Positions 1 to 12,511 of a DNA stretch of 64,000 nucleotides are shown here, piece after piece. Source of the stretch: Zerene cesonia (lineage: Eukaryota > Arthropoda > Insecta > Lepidoptera > Pieridae); contig NC_052114.1 in the NCBI RefSeq assembly GCF_012273895.1, positions 10,521,927 through 10,585,926 of the forward strand, written 5' to 3'. How positions within the stretch are numbered: position 1 is the first letter of the stretch; every line of letters begins with the position of its first letter. A program made the position numbers and the translations under genes. The notes beneath the pieces were generated by a model, which saw nothing but the letters and a program-made list of their open reading frames with translations, did not search any database and was not told the origin of the DNA.

Positions 1-115
1 CATCGTACGAAACATAGTGGCATGCCACTATTTCACGTCGGTTTTCTGTGGGGGTGTGGTACTTCCCCGGTGCGAGCTGGCCCAATTCGTGCCTAAGCGT
101 GCTCGACTCCCACAA
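1..115 (+). repeat. Lepidopteran dispersed repeat, 3' half
   Basis: Closely matches 61230-61345: shared 'GGGGGTGTGGTACT' and 'CCCCGGTGCGAGCTGGCC', and the same end (GCGTGCTCGA...CACA). The 5' half would lie left of the window. Confidence 0.75.
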
Positions 116-720
116 TATATTTAGAATATTAGTATAAATTATGATGTACAACAAACTTCTAAATATAGGTAATAGCGGTCGATAAACTGATTATGATAGT
201 AGGCACTTTAGAAATAGTTAAAGAAAAAAAAAGGATAAAGGAAATGAATAAAGAAGAAAAAATTAATTGTCAGTGTTTGTTATATATTAGGTTATTTTAT
301 TTTATTTGAACAATTTTAGAAATGGAATAAAACCCCAAGGACATCAGATACGTGAGCTCGTATTAAAGTATCCAATATCGCTAGGATAATCTCTCTTAAA
401 GTATATTACGTCCCCTGTAACAGTCTATTTTCAAGATAATTAATATAAGTCTGTGTATTTAAGTAGAAAAATATTTGTATGAACCTACTTGTGTAATTTA
501 TTAATTATACATATACATATTATTTATCATAAAGAGAGCATGTTTCATATCCCAGACACAACTCTCCCTGACAGTGTTCTCAACAGGATATAAATAATCA
601 CAAAATAGTACAAAGCAAAGTCGCTTTCACTGTCCCTATGTCGCTTTGTAAGCTTAAATCTTTAAAACTACACAAGGAATGATGAGGTGTTTTATGGATA
701 GAGTGATTCATAGAGGAAGG

Positions 721-764
721 TTTATATAGGTATAATAACGTGCGAAGCCGCAGGCAAAAGCTAG
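721..764 (+). mobile_element. Helitron-like 3' terminus remnant
   Basis: GTGCGAAGCCGCAGGCAAAA then GCTAG gives the hairpin-plus-CTAG end of a second Helitron-like copy, two bases before the complete copy at 767. Confidence 0.45.
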
Positions 765-766
765 TA

Positions 767-977
767 TCCTACTAATATTATAAATGCGAAAGTTTGTAAG
801 GATGTGTGTGTGTTTGTTACTCTTTCACGCAAACACTTCTGAACCGATTGCAATGAAATTTGATGTTGTTTTGTTTTGTGGATGGCTGGACAACTGGAAT
901 AACATAAAGGCTACTTTTTATCTCGATATTCCTACAGGATACAGACTTACGCGGGTGAAACCATGGGGCGTAGCTAG
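767..977 (+). mobile_element. Helitron-like non-autonomous element (family A)
   Basis: Starts TCCTACTAATATTATAAATG and ends with TACGCGGGTGAAACCATGGG, GCGTAGCTAG before a T. The TC start, the 3' GC-rich inverted segment (CGCGGGTGAAACC..) and the CTAG end fit Helitrons (5' TC, 3' CTRR). It contains no Rep/helicase sequence. A 66-codon ORF inside it is fortuitous. Confidence 0.65.
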
Positions 978-1150
978 TAATTAATAATTTCAATAGGGCG
1001 GGTTACCATCGGCTCCAGGGAGACATCCTTGCACAAGCCTCTACGCACGAATAAAGATTATTAAGTAACTTTTTTTTTCGAAACCAAATCAAAAAAGTAC
1101 GATAACTACAATATCAGGCTAAGTTTAAATGAGTTTATTTAGATTTGTTA

Positions 1151-1188
1151 TATTTTTTACTCGAGTGAAACCGCGGGGCACAGCTTGT
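1151..1188 (+). mobile_element. Helitron-like 3' terminus, degenerate
   Basis: CTCGAGTGAAACCGCGGGGC then ACAGCTTGT resembles the 3' end of family A. The terminal CTAG has become CTTG. Confidence 0.4.
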
Positions 1189-2214
1189 ATATTCAATCTC
1201 CATTCCCTTATTACGAAAAGTTCACCTTGGCCTCGCGCTTACGATCTTTGAGAATATTTGCACAAGAAAATTTATTCAAATAAAAAGCTTCTTAAATTAA
1301 GCCGTGAAAGCTTTTTCTTCAGTTTCATGGTGAACGATTTCTCGCATAATTATCCAGCCCCTTGGCGATATCGCTTGAGAAACTGCATCTTTCAACCTTT
1401 AAAAGACTGAAACGTGCGCCATTTGAACTAATCTAATGATATTACGTATTTTTTTCTGCTCCGAATAAAAAATATAATTTCCTAGTAATAGTTTATAGAT
1501 AGGTACACCATATCGATATCACTTATTTGTTCTTTTAGAAGAAGTCAAATTAAATGAATAAATATTTTAGTTTGAGATTTATTTGGGAAAATTAACAACA
1601 AATACAATCAATATATATCTATAGCAACAGTGAGCATTTATTATTTTAAACAAGTGTGATAAAAATGTCAGTTGAAAGTACAATACAAGCCACGCAATAT
1701 AGGCAGCAGTCAACCACTAACAACTGTAACTATGTTTCATTGTGTTCATCACGTAACGCTCTTTCAATTACCCATCAACAACACTAGTCATAAAGTTTTA
1801 AATGAAATCAGTGACTCGGTTAAAAGTCGAATAGCAAGTGGTTCCTTAGAGAGTTTGAACTGTCATTAAATATTCATGAAGACAGCCACAAGGTTGGCAA
1901 CTATCGGTGAGTTTTGCTAGCGCTACGATATTGTCATAATTACTTCGTACCTTTGCATGTCTATTATTTATTTGGAGTCTCATTTGCATTACAGTCAAAC
2001 TAGTTACAAACTTATAAACTTATAACTCAGAATATATTGAGATTATAATGTCAAACAAATATTGTTCAATAACATAAATCAATTTAATCATATAATACAT
2101 TATTATTAATTCTTATGAACTAATGGCATGGACGCGACAATACGGCGCAGAAGCGATTCTATTGTTAGTTGGATCGCATTTAGCGCATACAATAGCAACA
2201 ACGCGTACACTCAC

Positions 2215-2312
2215 CTGGTGCGAGGCGGCGCCGCCGTCGGCGAGGTCGCAGGGCGGCAGCACGGAGCAGAGCCGGCGCCCCATCAGCGCGTACGACACCA
2301 CCACCACGCACC
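2215..2312 (-). CDS. GPCR exon 5: end of TM5 and start of ICL3
   Basis: Codes residues 224-256: completes TM5 (CVVVVSYALMG), then RRLCSVLPPCDLADGGAASH and a final Gln. This is a basic, Cys-containing start of intracellular loop 3, which normally contacts the G protein. The acceptor is CGTTGCAG|GG at 2313 and the donor is CACCAG|GTGAGTG at 2214 (phase 0). The codon shared with exon 4 is G+GG, giving Gly224. The next exon, with the rest of ICL3 and TM6, is not in the remaining 2.2 kb and must lie left of the window. Confidence 0.9.
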
Positions 2313-5300
2313 CTGCAACGCCACGCGCGAACTCTCACTACCAGGCTTCGGTTAACAAACCAACAATATTGCGCAAAAACTAAAGAGCACGCCAATTGAT
2401 GTCTTTGCTTTTAAGCTTTCCCTATTTTTTACACTTGGCAACTGTCTATGAGAGGATAGTTATGACCTACAGTAAAATGCACCCCACGCTTTTAACTCTG
2501 AATTGAATTATCGTGTTAATAACTTAAATTTTATTATAATTTTGTTTTGAAGTGATTGTTTCGTCAGCTACTACAGTTATATTAAAGTTTTTCGTCAAAA
2601 ATTATTTTCTTGATTTAGTTTGATTGGCAATTGGCAAAGTGTTTAATTTATACTTATAGATAAATTGGTTTAGCAGGTGCGTACAATCTTGCACACAAAA
2701 ATAAAATAAAATCGTTTTAACCCGTGTCACCTAAATCTCGACACACTGCCCCAATGGCCCCCATTGGACAACGTGCCTTACATATCGGATTTCCTATATG
2801 TCCCTCATAAAATAAATTAACATACTTCTCCGCTATGTTCGGGTTGTTAACTTCAAATATATTATTTGTTGGCCTGATATAACTCGGACTGGTGTAATTT
2901 TTTTATTCTTGTGGTTTCTTAATCGATTACTGATACATTTCGTTTATGTGATGTTGACCTCAACTAAAGAATTTTTTTTTGTCATGTGACACAGACACGC
3001 AAAAATGGGGAAAGCGATTCCTCGTACACATAAAACGTAGTGTGGCCGAGCTTGGCAATAGAAAAGAAAAAGGCCCGTTTCCTTTTCCTCACCCTTCCCA
3101 GTCCACTTCTTTTTTCCAGTCGTCAATCTATGCTATTTATAATAATTTTGAGGGAAAAGGGCTCACCCCCTTTTCGCATTCGCATATAGGAATCAATTAA
3201 AGAGTTAAATTAGTTTACTTTTTTCGCAAAAGTGCGTCCAAAAGTTATAATATAAAAGCATCTCTGACCTGGCACCGCATACACGATGATGAAACTGAAG
3301 GTGCCGTATAACTCCTTCCGTATTGAGTCGGGCCACTTCTCCGTGCAAAACTCCACGCTCCGCTCCACCCACACCTGAAAGGACCGTCCAATAACTTATT
3401 TAGTAAAAAAACCATGTAGTCTTATAGTTTTATAGTTATATCTGAATTAAGAATATAGACTGTATGTTAATTAGTCAAGGCAACGGCAAAAATGTACAAG
3501 GTTAAGTGTTATTCTGGTACAAACATCAAAATCCGTTCAGTGGCTCTCGCTTGAAAGTCATAGGTCCATACATTATAACAAATTTCCCTTTCATAATTTT
3601 GATAGGACTAGTATAAAGTAGAAAGTATTTTCTAAGTATACTTATATTCCTCAGTCAAATTTTCTTACACACTCGCTAGCCCGACCTTGAGGAAATCCTA
3701 CAGGATGTGCGAAATTAAAAAAATTGCACGAAACAATCAGTGTATAATAACCTAGACTACAAATAGTGTATTACATGTTTGTTTCGTTTCATTTATAAGA
3801 ATATCTTAGATCATGACTATCGTACAATAGAACTTCATATCGGGCAAGTTCGTTGAATTGTACAATTATTTTTCAATATAGGAAATTATAACAAAATAAA
3901 CAGCTCCGAAATAAATTATTCAAATTACTCCAATCGTTTTATACGAGCTACTCAATAAAGGCGGAAATTACAAAACTATATTAAATAATACAATGCCATC
4001 AATTGTATCAATTGAATTATATTTGTTCAACGTTTCACATCGAAATTAGTAATAAATATTGCTGGGGCCATAATCCCCTTTGTTCGAAACGTTACGGTAC
4101 AATATCGGAGACAATACAGTCGCAAAATATTTATGACTTCTCATCAGAAGCTCACAAGCTTGTTGTCGTACTAATTAAATGATGAATGCGAACTTTTAGT
4201 CCAAATTAATAAGTCGGAGATTTCACTTAAATAACACTTATATTTTTATATTTATATAAGCATTATGGTAATGTAGTAAATGCGCTTGTATACTATACAT
4301 ACATACCTTCTCATAATATCGATAAATAATATCGACTCTGATGATATATTTATTTGCCATAATTTGCAATTTACTCTTATAATTGACATAGATTTCAAAA
4401 ACTTGTGTTAATGCATTTTACATCAGTCATCTTGATTATCAGCAGAATTAAAAAAAAAAAATAACAATATGTTAAAAGTTTAAATTGTCTAATTTCTTAC
4501 AGAAACGGAAAGTATGACTAAGGAATTAAACTTCAGTCAGGGTAATACTAATAGATAGCATTACCCTATATAACATAATTCCATATTGACGCGCAGCCTG
4601 CGTCGGTTATATACCAGTACCAAAACGCATGTCAATGCCACAAGGAAGAACGTAAACATTCAATCAAACTCGTTCTTAAACTATCGGTAATTAGAAAACT
4701 TCAACAAAATGTGTACGCGTTGGTTAAAAACTGCTCCCTAAACTACTAAATCTTCGTTGTTCTAACCTACGATAAACTAACTCTAAGTCCGAGTGTTTGA
4801 CAGTACGTATTTCATTTGACATTATAAAATTTACAGTAATAACTTGAATAGAAAATTGAATTGAAACACTGATTATGATTAAACACATGTACCTAAATGT
4901 GAGCCACGATCGATATTTTGTAAATTGCTAAGTTAGTTAATGATTTCCAAGAAACGTTACCGCAAGTCTTTGAAAAAGGAACGTTAAAATTGTAAGTCTG
5001 TAATCTGTAGGCTCATTAGAGTAATTGACGTAAACACGATTCCCAATAGAGTTGTATAATACATTTCTACTATGAAGTTTAGAAATGTCTATGCTCTAAG
5101 CGAAGCAGCTCTGCACTGTCCAATGATCCGTGCAGCTATAACTCACACACACACAGTCACAATAAGTCAACAGCGGGAAACGTGTTTGTCGTTCATTAGT
5201 CCACCGCGCCACGGATTTCCTAAATCCTATTGTATTAATGGCACACGTGTTGTTGTGTATGCGGTTATACTTAATATTTAAACCCCGATAAATCATAAAA

Positions 5301-8300
5301 TTGTTGTAAAAATACACCTCTAATCGAAGAAATAACCATAATCCGATAGAGTTGGTGAAATAATTTAATAAATATACATAAGACATGGATACCGAAGTTC
5401 TTACGTATTCTTTGATAATTTGAATGCGAACATTTTCCTTAGTTTCCTTTTTTTCTTAACAACATCTAAGCAATTGGAGGAAATGACGACCAACAATCAG
5501 TTGAAATTAAAATCCATTCGAATGATCCGTAATGTCGTCTAATCTTAATGTCTATATTACGTAGCTACGAAGCTACAGCGAACCTTCCTTCCTCTTTACA
5601 AACTGAAACTCTTAACATTTATTTACTTAATTAGACTTTTTCTAGAGCACCTTTGAATCGTCATAACATATTTTACCATTCACCATTACTTTTATATTAT
5701 TTTACCATTTTTTATTTACATATTTTTATTCACAACACGAAAGCAAGCAGTTTTTAATATAAGGGACAATTTGTAATAGACTTTAAGATAAAAGATCTGA
5801 CTGACTGACTGACTGACTGACATAGTAATCGATCAACGTACAACCCAAACCACTGAACGGATCGGACTGCAATTTGGCATACAGATAGATGGTATGACGC
5901 ATGCATCCTCTAAAAAAGGATTTTGATAAATTCTACCCCTAAGGGACTAAAAAAGAAATGGAAGTTTGTACCATGAAAATTTATTAAGCGGGCAATAGCC
6001 AGTTGTTTCAATAGCAAATGCAAGGAATCCCTTGCAATAACGAGCTATGACATTCTGACTGTTCAAAATGAAACTTTAAAGTCCTTACTTATCGTAGTTT
6101 CTCGCCAAATAAACTTCCATGAGTTAATCATTGTAACTAACTAACAATATATAATCGGATTAACTATCAGCAACTGAAAAGTGGTTCGAATGCTCGCTTT
6201 ATACTCGTACGTCTATACAATTAGAGCTGAGCACAAACTTTGATCAATACTTAGTTATTTCGCGCTTCATTCCACTTCCTTAACAACTTTATTTGATAAA
6301 AATACAGGACTAAACCTGAATTTTCGTTTCATAGTCGTAGTATAGTAGTAGTCATATTATTATTAATCTCTAGCTGTTTCCCGCAATTTGCCTGCGTTGC
6401 CAAATACATTTTCAACATGTCAAAATCCTTTCCTAGCGGATGCCTGCGTCACATATTCGCTCAGTGCGAAGCCATGGTGGGGAGAAACTGATTTACCGTC
6501 AGCGCTACCCGTGGCTATATCCGAAACTNNNNNNNNNNNNNNNNNNNNNNNNNNNNNNNNNNNNNNNNNNNNNNNNNNNNNNNNNNNNNNNNNNNNNNNN
6601 NNNNNNNNNNNNNNNNNNNNNNNNNNNNNNNNNNNNNNNNNNNNNNNNNNNNNNNNNNNNNNNNNNNNNNNNNNNNNNNNNNNNNNNNNNNNNNNNNNNN
6701 NNNNNNNNNNNNNNNNNNNNNNNNNNNNNNNNNNNNNNNNNNNNNNNNNNNNNNNNNNNNNNNNNNNNNNNNNNNNNNNNNNNNNNNNNNNNNNNNNNNN
6801 NNNNNNNNNNNNNNNNNNNNNNNNNNNNNNNNNNNNNNNNNNNNNNNNNNNNNNNNNNNNNNNNNNNNNNNNNNNNNNNNNNNNNNNNNNNNNNNNNNNN
6901 NNNNNNNNNNNNNNNNNNNNNNNNNNNNNNNNNNNNNNNNNNNNNNNNNNNNNNNNNNNNNNNNNNNNNNNNNNNNNNNNNNNNNNNNNNNNNNNNNNNN
7001 NNNNNNNNNNNNNNNNNNNNNNNNNNNNNNNNNNNNNNNNNNNNNNNNNNNNNNNNNNNNNNNNNNNNNNNNNNNNNNNNNNNNNNNNNNNNNNNNNNNN
7101 NNNNNNNNNNNNNNNNNNNNNNNNNNNNNNNNNNNNNNNNNNNNNNNNNNNNNNNNNNNNNNNNNNNNNNNNNNNNNNNNNNNNNNNNNNNNNNNNNNNN
7201 NNNNNNNNNNNNNNNNNNNNNNNNNNNNNNNNNNNNNNNNNNNNNNNNNNNNNNNNNNNNNNNNNNNNNNNNNNNNNNNNNNNNNNNNNNNNNNNNNNNN
7301 NNNNNNNNNNNNNNNNNNNNNNNNNNNNNNNNNNNNNNNNNNNNNNNNNNNNNNNNNNNNNNNNNNNNNNNNNNNNNNNNNNNNNNNNNNNNNNNNNNNN
7401 NNNNNNNNNNNNNNNNNNNNNNNNNNNNNNNNNNNNNNNNNNNNNNNNNNNNNNNNNNNNNNNNNNNNNNNNNNNNNNNNNNNNNNNNNNNNNNNNNNNN
7501 NNNNNNNNNNNNNNNNNNNNNNNNNNNNTTAGTAAAATATATTACAATAGCCCCCTGTAGTTCAAACGTACCATGGCGCTGAAGTCGCGCACAGAGCGAA
7601 TAGTAGCTATGAGCATGTATAGTGGCTAGTGTCAAAGCATACCACAGCTGTGATGTCATTTAAACCCGATTGGTCCAGTAGTTTGGACATTGCGTTGATA
7701 GATCGGTCAATCAGTCACCTTTGCCTTATATTTATTAAGAGTGTAATACGTAGAACACTTCGATCACTAAAAAAAGAATAATGATGATCGAAGATAGCAC
7801 CTAACAATTAAACCAAGAATATAACATCTAAAATGAAATCACTAGTAATATTATACCTAAATGCGAATGTAACTTTGTGTATGTCTCTTATTCACGCTGA
7901 AGGCACTGAACTTATTCAGATGAAATTTAGTAGGTACAGAGATAATTTGAGACCCGAAATGAACAAAGTATATAGATAAGAATTCGAGTTATTTTACAGT
8001 ATTAACGATTGAAATTATAACATGTGTAAAATAACGTGTCCACTTCCAACCTACTACTGTGTACTTTCTGAGTTTAGAAATAAACTTAATGTAGTCGTCT
8101 ACGAAACAATCTGCCGCAATAGCATAAACGTTTACAAGAAAGGACATATTATTTTCTCGTTCAACTACTTAAGCTTCACTCGACGTGGCTTTTATCGAGG
8201 TCAAAGGCTCAGCTATTATGTTACAATTTTTGTCATTAAATTTAATACGAGTGCTGGATGACATTGAAGTTTCTCTTTCAACTTCACAAGGGGCCACGAT

Positions 8301-11300
8301 GCGACAAAAGTTTCATGTGCAGTAGCTGTGATATTTAATACCAATTACCTGTCTAATATTAAATTCTCCACAATGTTCGTTCTCATATTATACTGCGAAA
8401 CAGCTCGACCGATGATTATGAAATTTTGTGTGCGTATCGGTAAGATCTGTGAATCGATCAAATCTTTTTTTTTATACCAACCATATAAAAACGTTTGTTA
8501 TAGATTCGAACAGAGACTGTTCATTGCACAGATAACACAGACAACCACAGAGTTTCTTATATAATCCGTAAGTGGCGCTTGTAACTACGTATGTTATATT
8601 TTATTACTAATCAAGGTTAAATAATAACCAAATAATAAGAGTAAATCTGAACAGCGTTTGTCGGTCAACTATTATTATATAAAAATAAACATATATAATC
8701 TATAAAATGAATACGCAGGAGTACAAAACCAATTCAGGACACATAAAAAATTCATCTAAACAAAATAAAACATACTACGTACTAAAATCTCAGAATTATA
8801 TACAAATGAAAATATACTTATGAAAATTCAGAGTAGATTCTGTTTAAATCTATTGTGATATAACTGAGGCGATACGGGATTTCATTCGTTTCATTCAATT
8901 ATTTCAAGTGAACAATTTCCTAAGGCAGTTGCGACTGAGTTAAGCTTTGGAAAAATAAGCAATTTGTGCACATAATTTTGTATAATGTATACGCAACAGA
9001 AAGAAGGGCAAACTAAAATATCTCACGACTGATGTTCGTCTCACGCAATGTTCGCATTATAAGTTCAAAACGCAATATGAATTAAAAATTTGTATCTGTT
9101 CATCCGCAAAATATGTTAGTTACGAAAATAAAAACATATTAAAAGATTTTCATCAACATAAGTTCATTTCTTAAAAAATATAAGCCGTAAGTAATTAAAA
9201 TATCGTATGTGTAATAATAAAGCTAATTTCAACTGTGCGAAGTCGAGCTGGTGATAGCTCAATAATAAGTTTTAAATTATTTGACCTTTTTTGTTTTGTA
9301 ATCGAAATTTGGATGTGGGTATATGCCTATAAGACAACAATATATCAAACTCTTAATCGTTATTAACAAATAGAATGAACAGTGCCGGTAGTGTGGGTAA
9401 CCGTTCAGTACTTTATTGTACATAATATTCTGATAAAATATTTACCATTAAACACGTTTAAAAAAGTGTTTTCTTTGCAAAATGATTTTAGCTAAAAGTC
9501 TCTATCTCGAATTCATAACTAGAAACGCGAGAGTGAATGTTATGTATGTCAAATATACCTTTTAATTTATTTTGACAGAAATACAGATATATTTTATCTG
9601 CCCAAATCTCCTCATATTTGATGTTTTATGATATTTTACAACCCTGATGGTTGTAAAGTTTCAATATGTTATATGAGTTATAAAAAATCAATCCTTACTT
9701 TTAGAAAAAGACATCGTTGTACACATTCTGTTTAAATTGTATTGATGATAAAAGTTAGAACGTTTATAATCAACCGAACATAATTCATCAACCTGACATA
9801 ATTAATTTGACATTTATTTTTTTGTTACTCGAAAACTCTATCTTTTGGTTTCAATAGGAAATTGTTGGTCTATTGATTCCGTGTCAAAATTTGGTAGAAA
9901 CTACATCCCCGGGATGTCAGAGACCTTATTTATAGAAATGATTTGTTTTACTTATTGAAGTGAAACTTCTTTAGAATCGTTGTGATTTCAAACCTGATGC
10001 AACGGAAAAACGACAGGTAAGAGACACAAATACAAAAATGTGTAGAATGAAGCCGGCAAAGAATGAGACAGAAATATACATACTATTTTATATTTTATAT
10101 ATATCTCATTCTTTTGTCGATTTAAGTTTCACTTCTAGCGTGTGTGAATCGCACACACACCTTTTTTTTAAGATACTAGACTTATGTAAAGAAAAAAAAA
10201 ACAAAAGCATGATGTAAATGTGTCTAACCCGTGAACACTAAATATCTTGAAAATGTTATAAGTAAAGACCTCACAGAGGTTTGTGTATGTCTGCAGTCAA
10301 TTTTATTACAATCTTAAGAATGTGTTCTTATTGTGGATATTAAATTTTTTAGTACATGCCTGAAATTGGACTGTTTCCCATTTCAACTATTTTTGTGAAA
10401 ATGTAATGCTATGTTCTTTTACAAGGCTAGATATCTATGAACTAATCAAAATTGTTGCGTTAAAATGTAAGGGAAAAAGTTATTGTCGTATAGCATGAAC
10501 ACAATAATCTAGTACAGATAATCTCCCAGCTCTGAAGTCCCATCATTAATTAGCTCAGTATGCAATCGTGTTGATTCCAACGCAAACACGTGCTCACGAG
10601 ATCTGCCTGTTTGCCGAGCTAACAGTCCGACACATCTTCACAAATTAATTCGCATTTATAGTCACATTCGTTTGTTTTAAGATGTTATTAATCTATATTG
10701 GTTTTATGAGAAGTTATGGAAAGGTCCATATTTTTCTATTTTCTCCTCTTAGAAAATTCATTATATTTATTATGAAAAAACAATCTATGTTTAGTCAGTT
10801 AAATATTTTAAAGTACCATGTAAGGTTTTGAGGTTTTGGATTTAATAGTAATATGCGTGTATTTACATATATAATAATAGTAATGTGAATTTGTGTTACG
10901 AATTTATTTAGTAAGGAAAGCCAACAGTTTTTAAGACTAATACAATAACATAAAAAATATACAAAATTAAGAATTAATACATACATATAAAAGTGCAAAA
11001 ACTACTTACATGCTATACAAAATAATAACGGTTTAGAAAAGGTTGTGAGGAAGTAATCTCTGGGTATATTAAAGTGATTTTAAAAATTATTTTACCAATA
11101 CATAGCCACGTTACCTGAGAATATCATGGCTCACGCGGGCGGAACTGGGACGCGCAGCTAGTCCTACTCATATTATAAATGCGAAAGTTTGTGAGGATAG
11201 ATTTATATGTATGTGTATGTATGTTTCTTACTCGTTCACGCAAAAACTATTGACCCGATTGCAATTAAATTTGGTACATAGATAGCTGGACAGATGGAAT

Positions 11301-12416
11301 AAAACATAGGCAACTTTTTATCCCGATATTCCTACGGGAGACAGACTTACGCGGGTGAAACCGCGGGGCCGCAGCTAGTACTCTTTTTTATTAGGTAAAT
11401 CTTTTATACTACCGTCAAAAAATTAGACAATATAAGGTAATATTTTCTTATTCAATGTGAATTCATGAAGACTATAAATCTCGCTCAACAAGATGAACGT
11501 GTTGAGTTCTATTTCTAAGATAACTTTTATATTTACATGTTATATGTGATTACATTTACTGTGTATTTTTCGTTAGTTTATTTCTCTTACTTTTTTATTT
11601 ATTTTATTTCTTTTTGTTCATTATTTTCTTACACAACTTTTCTTCTCACGGTTGCCTGGAAGAGATTGCTTTTAAGCAATAAAGTCCCCTTTTGTATTTC
11701 GCCGTGTTATTCAGTCAGAATTTATAAAATTAAGTAATAAATACTTTATTTTATGAGTTTTGGGTCACAATAAAGTGTTATAAATAAATATTAAATAAAT
11801 AAGAAAGATCTCCTGATGTACTATGTACTTATTTTAAAGGGTTCTTTTTTACTACATAACTATGGAAATAAGAGTATTCAACAATGTTTGAAAGCCGAAG
11901 TAACGTATAAAACTTGAAAAGAATGACCTTGAATTGATTTGGTGTTAACTACTGAAGCAAGCGATGCTAAATCTTTTATATAACAGTTCTGAATAAAGAA
12001 CCACAACGCACTTATTATATCACAGACTGATTATGATTGATGAGACGCCACAGAGTATAAAGGTGTAACAAAATAATTGAACTCTTTTATTCTACCAACG
12101 CTTGCCCCGGCTTAAGCTGAGATAAAAAAGCCTGAAGGCTAAAGATGTAGTTTTCCTAATGTCAAAGGAAGTGCTAAAATTAGTTTAGTTGATCTAGAGA
12201 TTATCCTCCACAACGTCCAAAACTCACAAACCTCTGTATAATATTAGTATAAACTTCAGTTAAAATTATCTTTCCATCCATTCATAATAACTGATCTCGA
12301 ATTTGACTAAGAAAAGGACGTTCCAAAAGATACATTACATTGGTTGCCTTTATAGGAAGTACTGTTAGAACTTGTTATGTAACAACGAATTATAATATAA
12401 TATAAATGAGTAATAG

Positions 12417-12511
<95 letters not shown>

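Larger units (their letters stand above)
1..2214 (-). other. Intron 5 of the GPCR (partial)
   Basis: AT-rich non-coding sequence downstream of exon 5. It holds the 3' half of a Lepidopteran repeat (1-115), two Helitron-like termini and one complete copy (721-977), and a further degenerate 3' end at 1151-1188. I saw no exon encoding TM6 or TM7 in it. From 1190 to 2214 I see no recognisable feature. Confidence 0.75.

Noticed and set aside
784..984. 66-codon plus-strand ORF
   Set aside because: It lies entirely in a Helitron-like non-autonomous repeat whose other copies do not keep the frame.
2123..2395. Plus- and minus-strand ORFs around 2.1-2.4 kb in other frames
   Set aside because: They are out-of-frame readings of GPCR exon 5, where only the frame giving SYALMGRRLC fits the exon phases.
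6388..7659. Three ORFs of about 380-390 codons across 6.4-7.7 kb
   Set aside because: They consist almost entirely of the 1000-N gap.
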